Below are positions 27,227-33,767 of a stretch of DNA of 64,000 nucleotides, piece by piece (within the stretch, counting starts at the first letter, position 1; each line of letters starts with the position of its first letter). The translations under genes and the position numbers were made by a program. The notes below the pieces were generated by a model. It was not told where the DNA came from, searched no databases, and saw only the letters and a program-made list of their open reading frames with translations. The DNA comes from Chitinophaga rupis. Its GTDB lineage: Bacteria > Bacteroidota > Bacteroidia > Chitinophagales > Chitinophagaceae. Location of the stretch: positions 124,001 through 188,000 of the forward strand of contig NZ_FOBB01000008.1 of the NCBI RefSeq assembly GCF_900109685.1. The letters run 5' to 3'.

Positions 27227-28387
27227 CTAATTCAAGGGTACGCCAAACCAGGTGTACTTCACAAACATAGACCTGCGGCCGGATCTGCCTTTAGTAAAAT
27301 ATTTAGTCAGCCATTCCTGCTGCTCATTTACCCGGGTGCTCAAATCGCCGATCTGCTTGCGCATACCGGTAATGAGTGTAGTGGTATTAGCGTCCGGTTT
27401 TTTGATCTTATCCAGCCGCTCTGTGGCTTGTTTCAGCTCGGTGCTGCATTCTGTGAGCATGGCTTGTATCTCCGTATCACTGCGCTCCGGCTTAAATTGT
27501 TTGTTATAAAAATTAATGTAATCGTTAAAAGCATTTACTGCATTGTTATACCGGGCTAAAGCGCCGTTGTAATGGTATACAATGTTATTCTGCGCATCTA
27601 TTTCAATTTCCCTGCGCAGGTATTGCAGGCGGTCAAAGCTCATGGAGTTCTTTACCCCTGCGGTTTCCAGCCTGCGGGCAGCTTCCGTGTAATAGCTGAT
27701 CCTGTCCTGCTTTTCAAAAGCGGCAATAGAATCCGCATAATTAAAGAACGGTTTGGCAGGATCGGGCTTGGTTTTACCATCATAAAACTCCTGGCTGCTA
27801 ACCGGGTAAGGCAGCAGCTGCCACAGGTAATCAAAAGGCATATGCGACTTTATGAGCTCAGTGCCGCTGGCCGCAAAATACCGGTTGCTGATCTTTTTCA
27901 CAAATTGCTTATTCTGGATATAACCGGAGCCCCAGGTAGGATCAAACAGGGCCCAGCCGGTATCTGTAAGGGCTGCGCACCAGGCATGGGGAATGTAGTC
28001 CACAAAGCCATTTTGCCGGGTATAGCCCTCTATCACATAAGATTTAATGCCTGCTTTGGAGCAGATGTCCTGGAACAACACTGCATAATTCTCACAAATG
28101 CCTTTCCGGGTTTTCAGGGCCTTTTCTATCTTCTCCTCTTTCTTTTCATAAAAGTTAAGGGCAAACATATTGTTCAGATCATACTGGATATTGCTGGCCA
28201 CCCAGATAAAGGCGGCCCGCACCTTATCACTATTCCGGCTAAACTGGCTATTAATGTAAGCCGCAATACCGGCCGTAGTAGTGGCAGCTGAATCCGGCGC
28301 TTGTAAAGCTTTGGCGTCCACCTCCGCATAAATATTGGGGACAGGCTTTGCCGCGGTAGCAGTTTTAGGCTTATGAACGTATAGCAA
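27227..28387 (-). CDS. Transglutaminase-like (cysteine protease fold) protein, start uncertain
   Basis: This is about 386 residues long if it starts at the TTG at 28387. The transglutaminase-core triad is clear: Cys in TRKGICENYAVLFQDIC, His in YIPHAWCA and Asp in LFDPTWGSG. The N-terminal third resembles Bacteroidota transglutaminase-like proteins that trim or crosslink peptides in the periplasm. There is no ATG. The frame stays open upstream to a stop at 28445-28447, and the extra residues (HRSSKSIVIVISLLYV) are positively charged then hydrophobic like a signal peptide, so the true start may be a rare codon upstream or the original ATG may have been lost. A coiled-coil-rich C-terminal part follows from about residue 245. 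Confidence 0.75.
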   Translation of the reverse strand: MLYVHKPKTATAAKPVPNIYAEVDAKALQAPDSAATTTAGIAAYINSQFSRNSDKVRAAFIWVASNIQYDLNNMFALNFYEKKEEKIEKALKTRKGICENYAVLFQDICSKAGIKSYVIEGYTRQNGFVDYIPHAWCAALTDTGWALFDPTWGSGYIQNKQFVKKISNRYFAASGTELIKSHMPFDYLWQLLPYPVSSQEFYDGKTKPDPAKPFFNYADSIAAFEKQDRISYYTEAARRLETAGVKNSMSFDRLQYLRREIEIDAQNNIVYHYNGALARYNNAVNAFNDYINFYNKQFKPERSDTEIQAMLTECSTELKQATERLDKIKKPDANTTTLITGMRKQIGDLSTRVNEQQEWLTKYFTKGRSGRRSMFVKYTWFGVPLN

Positions 28388-28447
28388 AGATATTACTATT
28401 ACAATACTTTTAGAACTCCGGTGTTTGTGCGCGGGGATAGGATTTTA

Positions 28448-28639
28448 TCACCGCTTATTCAATGTTTCCAGGTATTTAACCACATCTGCCCGTAAGGGCC
28501 CTTTGGATTTAATAGCCTCCACAACCTGCTCATGTTTAAGGTGGGCGAATTGCCGGTGCAGGTATTCTACTTCACTGGGGTCGTTAGCATCAACCCGTAT
28601 TCTATCCTGCTGACCCACGTTTGATTTATTGTCTGCCAT
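28448..28639 (-). CDS. DUF3606 domain protein
   Basis: This 63-residue cytoplasmic protein begins MADNKSNVGQQDRIRVDAND, the usual opening of DUF3606 proteins, followed by a short helical part (EVEYLHRQFAHLKHEQVVEA). These small proteins are common in Bacteroidota and Proteobacteria and are often linked to stress responses; no molecular function is known. It lies 100 bp downstream of the SDR gene on the same strand and just before the transglutaminase-like gene. Confidence 0.8.
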   Translation of the reverse strand: MADNKSNVGQQDRIRVDANDPSEVEYLHRQFAHLKHEQVVEAIKSKGPLRADVVKYLETLNKR

Positions 28640-28740
28640 AATATTAGCGTTTTAAATGAAAAATCTTGGTCTGTCATTAATATAAACACATACATCATGC
28701 CGGAGACGGCCAGTAAGGCTGCCGGACCATTCAGGACCGG

Positions 28741-29736
28741 TTATGGTTGTCCTTTCCCTCCGGAAGAACCATAAATCTGCCCAGTGGCAAAACTTGCGTC
28801 GCTTGCTGCGAGCTGAACATAAATAGAGGCAAGCTCCACCGGCTGACCCGGACGGCCCATTGGTGTATCACCGCCAAAGTTTTTAAGTTTTTCCTGTGTA
28901 GCGCCGCCGCTGACTTGTAAAGGTGTCCAGATCGGACCTGGAGCGACGCCATTAACACGAATGCCTTTTGGGCCGAGCTGCTTTGCCAGCGATTTAACAT
29001 AGTTGGCTGTTGCAGCTTTGGTTTGCGCATAATCATACAGATCCGGAGACGGATCATAGGCCTGCTCTGATGTTGTACCAATAATGGCTGAACCGGGTTT
29101 TAAATGCGGCAGGGCTGCTTTAATAATCCAGAACGGTGCATAGATATTAGTTTTCATAGTAGCATCAAAATCTTCCGTACTTACTTCCAGGATCGATGCC
29201 CTGGCCTGTTGCCGTCCGGCATTGCAAACCACAATATCTAATCCATTAAGCTGCTGTACTGCCTTTGCCACTAAATCCCGGCAGAATTGCTCTTCCCGTA
29301 TATCACCAGGTATAGCCACCGCCTTACGGCCTGCTGCCTTAATTAGTTCAACTACTTCCCGGGCATCTGCTTCTTCAGCCGGCAGGTAGTTGATGGCAAC
29401 ATCGGCGCCTTCCCGTGCATAGGCAATAGCGGCAGCACGCCCCATACCGGAATCGCCTCCGGTAATTAATGCCTTACGTCCGCTCAAACGGCCGGAACCT
29501 TTATAGGACGTTTCGCCATGATCCGGGCGGGGTTCCATTTTTCCTGCTAAACCGGGCCAGGGCTGGCTTTGCGCATTAAATGGTGGCTTGGGATATTTTG
29601 TAGTCGGATCTTCAAGACCCGGTGTTGCGGATGTACGGGATTGAGCGGTACCTTTTATAATAAAAGATGGGGCTGCCGCTAATGCTGCCAGGCCTCCTAT
29701 TGCCTTACGGCGGCTTATTTTGTTTGACTGGTCCAT
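28741..29736 (-). CDS. SDR family oxidoreductase with Tat signal
   Basis: This 331-residue protein starts with a twin-arginine signal (SRRKAIGG at residues 8-15, hydrophobic AALAAAPSFIIKG after it), so it should be exported folded with its cofactor. The short-chain dehydrogenase domain covers about 85-330: nucleotide-binding TGGDSGMGRAAA, VCNAG, a Ser near IIGTTSEQ, the catalytic YDYAQTK (Tyr/Lys) and GVAPGPIWTPL. It resembles the YhdF/YghA subgroup that keeps a PPFNAQSQPWPG-type N-terminal extension (here KPPFNAQSQPWPGL). The substrate is unknown. It stands alone with a 545-bp gap upstream. Confidence 0.9.
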   Translation of the reverse strand: MDQSNKISRRKAIGGLAALAAAPSFIIKGTAQSRTSATPGLEDPTTKYPKPPFNAQSQPWPGLAGKMEPRPDHGETSYKGSGRLSGRKALITGGDSGMGRAAAIAYAREGADVAINYLPAEEADAREVVELIKAAGRKAVAIPGDIREEQFCRDLVAKAVQQLNGLDIVVCNAGRQQARASILEVSTEDFDATMKTNIYAPFWIIKAALPHLKPGSAIIGTTSEQAYDPSPDLYDYAQTKAATANYVKSLAKQLGPKGIRVNGVAPGPIWTPLQVSGGATQEKLKNFGGDTPMGRPGQPVELASIYVQLAASDASFATGQIYGSSGGKGQP

Positions 29737-30281
29737 ATGACTAACATTAAGATTTAGAATGGTTAATTATTATTGATTAGCTAGAACCAGCTGAAGATAT
29801 CCTGGTTCATTGCTTATTATTAACGAACCGTTACAAAGTTTACGCCATGTCAATGCAATGGACCCTTCATGTACGCCATTCTAAAAATTGATAGCAGGGC
29901 TGGGGAATTTTCATGCTGTACCGGGGAGGCAGCACTCCACACTATGGACTGCCATTGGACTGAAGCGTAGCCGGTCTCTACGTGAATAGCGTTAACAAAA
30001 AAGGGCTGATCCAAAGGCCGGCCCTAAGACAGGTGTGATACTCATTCAGGGTTATAAGCGGCAGCTTGGTCATGGATTTTAAAGATCGGTTTTCACGGCA
30101 TTGAATAATGTCAGGGAACCGTTAAATTACATCACTGAAAGATCGATTTTTCCGGTGAGCCCACCACCTTATCACTGGCCACTGGCAAGGAACTTGTTGT
30201 AAAACAGCGATATTGATAACGCCGGTCACCTGATAAGCCGGCCAGTTGCGGAAACCTTTTCTTTAAATAAAAACCAGTCTT
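29737..30281. other. Gene-free stretch between divergent SDR and SnoaL-like genes
   Basis: About 545 bases contain no credible coding frame on either strand. The region must hold the promoters of the two divergent genes, but I see no clear consensus box. A weak 5-bp stem (30002-30025) is present. Confidence 0.5.
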
Positions 30282-30638
30282 ATGGAAAAGCAACAATCAA
30301 CCCTCGTAAGCCCGGTTGAAGCGGTGCAGGGTTTTCTTCAGGCATTGAATGAAGAAGATTTTGATACGGCCAGGCAATACCTGGCAGATGACTTTACTTT
30401 TGTGGGCGTGCTGGGTACGCGCAATGGTGCAGAGGTATACATACAGGATATGAAAAAGATGAAATTCAAATACCAGGTAAAAAAACTTTTTGTGCAGGAT
30501 CAGGATGTATCCGTATTTTATGACATCAATATGGGAGAGGTGGTCCTCTTTGCCGCCGGCTGGTACAAGGTAGGCAAGGACGGTATTAAGTCCTTGAATG
30601 TCATCTTTGATCCAAGGCCGGTACTGGCCAAATCTTAG
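30282..30638 (+). CDS. SnoaL/NTF2-like protein
   Basis: This 118-residue cytoplasmic protein with the alpha+beta cone fold of NTF2-like proteins has an N-terminal helix VEAVQGFLQALNEEDFDTARQYLADDFTFVGVLGTRNG followed by strands ending LNVIFDPRPVLA. Members bind small molecules or act as isomerases or hydrolases; no catalytic residues can be assigned here. It precedes the DGPF/ECF42 pair by 95 bp on the same strand and may be one of the genes controlled by that sigma factor. Confidence 0.75.
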   Translation: MEKQQSTLVSPVEAVQGFLQALNEEDFDTARQYLADDFTFVGVLGTRNGAEVYIQDMKKMKFKYQVKKLFVQDQDVSVFYDINMGEVVLFAAGWYKVGKDGIKSLNVIFDPRPVLAKS

Positions 30639-30733
30639 CCTGGATCCTGTACGAAATGAAAAATATTTTCCATTTTGTCCCCATTGAGAATTACCGGTCG
30701 TCCCTAGGGTATAAACCCATAAAACTTAAAAAA

Positions 30734-31075
30734 ATGAAAGAGTTCTTATTTGTATTCAGAGCAGATTACAAGACTATGCCCCAGGCATCACCGGAACAAA
30801 TGCAGGCCAATACGCAAAGGTGGATGAACTGGGTGGCAGGGATTGCCGCACAGGGTAAGCTGGTTGACCGGGGCAACCGGCTGATGAGCACAGGTAATGT
30901 ATTAAAAAGCGACGGTATCATTTCTGACGGACCTTACACAGAGATCAAGGAATCCATCCTGGGCTACACGCTTGTAAAAGCAGCCTCTCTGGAAGAAGCA
31001 ACCGCGCTTGCAAAGGATTGCCCGATATTATCATTCGGCGGAAATGTGGAGATCAGGGAAATTAATGCACTATAA
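30734..31075 (+). CDS. YCII-related DGPF-type protein
   Basis: The ATG at 30734 gives a 113-residue protein that begins MKEFLFVFRADY, the usual start of the family; the upstream ATG at 30656 adds 26 unmatched residues. The defining motif appears as SDGPYTEIKESILGY, followed by ASLEEATALAKDCP and the final beta-strand EIREI. DGPF proteins have a ferredoxin-like fold and are encoded next to ECF42-group sigma factors in many bacteria, exactly as here. A terminator-like hairpin separates it from the sigma gene. Confidence 0.9.
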   Translation: MKEFLFVFRADYKTMPQASPEQMQANTQRWMNWVAGIAAQGKLVDRGNRLMSTGNVLKSDGIISDGPYTEIKESILGYTLVKAASLEEATALAKDCPILSFGGNVEIREINAL

Positions 31076-31085
31076 TAATTTTGAT

Positions 31086-31115
31086 AGCCCTTGCAAATTT
31101 GCAGGGGCTTTTTTT
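31086..31115 (+). terminator. Terminator or attenuator between DGPF gene and sigma factor
   Basis: AGCCCTTGCAAATTTGCAGGGGCT (31086-31109) is an almost perfect palindrome with one mismatched pair, followed by a T-run through 31115. The sigma factor ATG is at 31120, so transcripts reaching that gene must read through it. Confidence 0.75.
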
Positions 31116-31119
31116 ATCT

Positions 31120-32361
31120 ATGCAACAAGATAGCTTAATACCACACTTATTTAGAACGGAATACAGCAAAATAGTGGCTGTGCTCTATCATTCGTTTAAT
31201 TTAAAGCAGCTTGAAATTGCCGAAGATATTGCGAGCGAAACCTTTCTGAAAGCCGCCGAAGTCTGGAGTATTAAAGGCGTTCCGGAAAATCCGGCTGCCT
31301 GGCTTTATACCGTAGCAAAAAACAAAACCAAAGATTATTTTAAACATAATGCGGTTATTGAAAAGCAGGTTAAAGAGGCCAAACAGTTAAATGATATTGA
31401 AGCAGCGCAGGAGTTTGACTTTAGCGATCAAAATATAGCCGACAGTCAGCTGGCTATGATCTTTGCCGTTTGCAATCCCGGTAATTCAGCAGAAGCCCAG
31501 ATCTGTTTAGCGCTTCAAATCCTTTGCGGGTTTAGCGTGGAAGAAATTGCAAATGCGTTTTTAACAAAAACCGAAACCATAAAAAAGCGTTTACAAAGGG
31601 CCAGGGCCAACCTTCGTAATGGTGATTTTCAGATCAAAATTTTAAGTGAAGCGGAAATTAAGACCCGCTTGGAAAGTGTTTTAAAAACTTTATACCTGTT
31701 GTTTAATGAAGGATATTTTTCCCAGACAAATAATCAGCTGATCCGTAAAGACCTTTGTTCTGAAGCGGTGCGGCTAACGTATATCCTTACGGAGAATAAC
31801 CTTACAAGCACACCACAGGCAAACGCACTGCTTGCCTTAATGTGTTTTCAAAGCTCACGTCTTGACGCACGAATAAGCGATAATGGAGAAGCAATTCTGC
31901 TGGAGGACCAGGACAGGAATTTGTGGGATCAGGAATTAATTGAAAAAGGAAATCATTACCTGGTAAATGCCTGTCAGGGCAATGAAATTTCAAAGTATCA
32001 CCTGGATGCAATGCTTGCATACTGGCATGCCACCCCAACGGATAAAGATAAGTGGCAGCATATTTTGCAGTTATACAACCAGCTTGTCATTATTGAATAC
32101 TCGCCTGTAACTGCATTGAACCGGGCGTTTGCATTTGCAAAAGTATTCGGTCATGAAAAAGGCATAAAAGAAGCGGAGAAGCTTAAGCTGGATGAACATG
32201 TCTATTATCATTCCCTGCTGGGGTATCTGTATGCCGGTATAAACAGTGACCAAGCAATTCACCATTACGAAAAAGCGGTTGGGCTTACAAAGTCCAGGAT
32301 AGAAAAGCAAACCCTCTCAAAGGAAATAAAACGGCTGGCTGAAAAGCGGGCTGCTACTTAA
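31120..32361 (+). CDS. ECF sigma factor, ECF42 type, with C-terminal TPR-like extension
   Basis: The ATG at 31120 gives 413 residues. Region 2 (LFRTEYSKIVAVLYHSF, EDIASETFLKAAEVW, PAAWLYTVAKNKTKDYFK) and region 4 (LALQILCGFSVEEIANAFL, TIKKRLQRARANLR) make a complete ECF sigma factor. About 200 further residues follow, with LYLLFNEGYF, TYILTENN, LALMCFQSSRLDAR and YHSLLGYLYAGINSDQAIHHYEKAVGL, which matches the DUF6596 and TPR-like extension of ECF42. This group has no anti-sigma factor; the extension is thought to control activity, and DGPF genes are typical targets. The start lies 5 bp after a T-run, so no room remains for a leader. Its DNA looks somewhat more AT-rich than the neighbours. Confidence 0.92.
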   Translation: MQQDSLIPHLFRTEYSKIVAVLYHSFNLKQLEIAEDIASETFLKAAEVWSIKGVPENPAAWLYTVAKNKTKDYFKHNAVIEKQVKEAKQLNDIEAAQEFDFSDQNIADSQLAMIFAVCNPGNSAEAQICLALQILCGFSVEEIANAFLTKTETIKKRLQRARANLRNGDFQIKILSEAEIKTRLESVLKTLYLLFNEGYFSQTNNQLIRKDLCSEAVRLTYILTENNLTSTPQANALLALMCFQSSRLDARISDNGEAILLEDQDRNLWDQELIEKGNHYLVNACQGNEISKYHLDAMLAYWHATPTDKDKWQHILQLYNQLVIIEYSPVTALNRAFAFAKVFGHEKGIKEAEKLKLDEHVYYHSLLGYLYAGINSDQAIHHYEKAVGLTKSRIEKQTLSKEIKRLAEKRAAT

Positions 32362-32606
32362 TGAAGACCCCTGGTGTTTATACCATTCCTTGCTGCATAC
32401 TCCCTCGCAGCATTTTCCCTATAGTTTTTAGTATTCTCATATTTTTCATAGAATGCTTCCAACACCGCTGCAGATGCCTGTTCCGGCGTTCCGCTGTGAA
32501 ACCTTGGTTCCGGCGCATACTCTATTTGTAGCTGGATCCGCTCAGCTACCTGGGTACCGCATAAAATGGCTGCAACTTCCAGTGCGCCGTCTATACGGGC
32601 TGTTAC
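32358..32606 (-). pseudogene. C-terminal fragment of a DJ-1/PfpI family gene
   Basis: Read on the minus strand, 82 codons end at the TAA at 32358-32360 and encode VTARIDGALEVAAILCG, then IQLQIEYAPEPRFHSGTPEQ and a charged helix. This matches the C-terminal part of DJ-1/PfpI proteins of the isonitrile hydratase type (VTAGID, then LQLEYAPxPPFxxGTPE). The frame hits a stop directly before the Val, and no N-terminal domain or catalytic Cys follows upstream. The break coincides with a 7-bp inverted repeat (TACCTAA/TTAGGTA, 32604-32623). The remnant converges with the sigma gene and overlaps its stop codon. Confidence 0.75.
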
Positions 32607-32789
32607 CTAAGAGCTGTTAGGTAGTTTAATTGATGGCTGATCCAGCCCGTGATGGTAGTGAATGTACAAAAAGTATATGGTACGATTTTTTCGGTCGCAT
32701 AAAAGTTAATCTGAAACCCCCCGGAAGGTTATACCCGTACAGCCTGGCTTTTTTACAAACCAATCATGTAGCATTATAAAAATGAAATC

Positions 32790-33632
32790 ATGCCTACGAT
32801 CAAAACTGTTAGCGGAACCGAAAACCGGAAGGTAGTTTCGCAAAAAGAATGGCTTGCAGCCAGGCTGGAGCTGCTCAAAGCCGAAAAGGAATTAACAAAA
32901 CATAGCGATGAGGTAGCGCAGCTGCGGCAGGAGCTGCCATGGGTGCGGATAGACAAGAAATACCGCTTTGATACGGATGAAGGCGAAGCATCGCTTGCGG
33001 ATCTTTTTAAAGGACGTTCGCAGCTGATCATCTATCATTTCATGTTTGGCCCCGACTGGACGGCGGGGTGTCCATCCTGCTCATCCATTGCAGATGGGTT
33101 CAATGGTATTGCCGTTCACCTGGCGAATCACGATGTGATGTTTTGGGCCGTATCGCGGGCTTCGCTCGAAAAGCTGCAGGCATATAAGCAGCGGATGTGC
33201 TGGAGCTTTCCATGGGCGTCGTCGCTGGATGGGGAGTTCAATTTCGACTTCGGCGTTGCGCTCACGGAGGAGCAGCAGCGAGAGGGTGGCGTTGAATACA
33301 ATTACCGGCAGGAGGCGCCAACGAGCGATGTATTCCGCTGGCGCGCAGGCCATGAGGGAGGTGGTGACGGGGCAGAGGCTAAGCTGGCTGCCATGTGTGG
33401 AACTGATGTTCCTTCATACCATCGTGACAGGCCGGGTATGAGCGCGTTTGCGTTGGAAGATGGTGTTGTATACCACACTTATTCCGCCTATGCACGCGGA
33501 GTAGATGCCCTCTGGGGCATGTACCCATGGCTGGACCGCGCTCCCAAAGGACGCAACGAAGAAGGCCCCTGGTGGCGCCGCCATGATGAATATGACCAAC
33601 CGCAGGGCGTTAAAAAAGACTGCTGCGCCTGA
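32790..33632 (+). CDS. DUF899 family thioredoxin-like protein
   Basis: This 280-residue protein has an N-terminal coiled helix (SQKEWLAARLELLKAEKELTKHSDEVAQLRQELPWVRIDK) and a thioredoxin-fold core: LADLFKGRSQLIIYHFMFGPDWTAGCPSCSSIADG. The CPSCS takes the place of a redox motif. The C-terminal HTYSAYARGVDALWGMYPWLDRAPKGR is also typical of DUF899 proteins. Their reaction is not established, although the fold suggests thiol chemistry. The gene is monocistronic: a degraded DJ-1 fragment lies upstream and a bidirectional terminator downstream. Confidence 0.9.
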   Translation: MPTIKTVSGTENRKVVSQKEWLAARLELLKAEKELTKHSDEVAQLRQELPWVRIDKKYRFDTDEGEASLADLFKGRSQLIIYHFMFGPDWTAGCPSCSSIADGFNGIAVHLANHDVMFWAVSRASLEKLQAYKQRMCWSFPWASSLDGEFNFDFGVALTEEQQREGGVEYNYRQEAPTSDVFRWRAGHEGGGDGAEAKLAAMCGTDVPSYHRDRPGMSAFALEDGVVYHTYSAYARGVDALWGMYPWLDRAPKGRNEEGPWWRRHDEYDQPQGVKKDCCA

Positions 33633-33678
33633 ACGGCCGGTAAACAGATAATTATATGGCACAATAGCCCGCAACATA

Positions 33679-33721
33679 AAATTCAGCCGGCTACAGTAAG
33701 GCCAAGCTGCCGGCTGAATTT
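33679..33721. terminator. Bidirectional terminator between DUF899 and GH2 genes
   Basis: AATTCAGCCGGC (33680-33691) pairs perfectly with GCCGGCTGAATT (33709-33720) across a 17-nt loop, and an outer A-T pair extends the stem. A/T runs on both sides suit termination of both convergent genes. Confidence 0.85.
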
Positions 33722-33767
33722 ATCGCGGTTTGTATCATGCCCCTATTACCGCCGTAGCTGCGGGGAT

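Noticed and set aside
27572-28291. 239-codon plus-strand frame opposite the transglutaminase-like gene
   Set aside because: The minus strand carries the intact catalytic triad; the plus frame has no family and the skewed composition of an antisense frame.
30002-30025. AGGGC/GCCCT stem next to an A-run, possible minus-strand terminator
   Set aside because: The stem is only five base pairs and no minus-strand gene ends there.
30656-30733. N-terminal extension of the DGPF protein from the ATG at 30656
   Set aside because: The 26 extra residues do not fit the family start, and the internal ATG at 30734 begins the conserved first strand.
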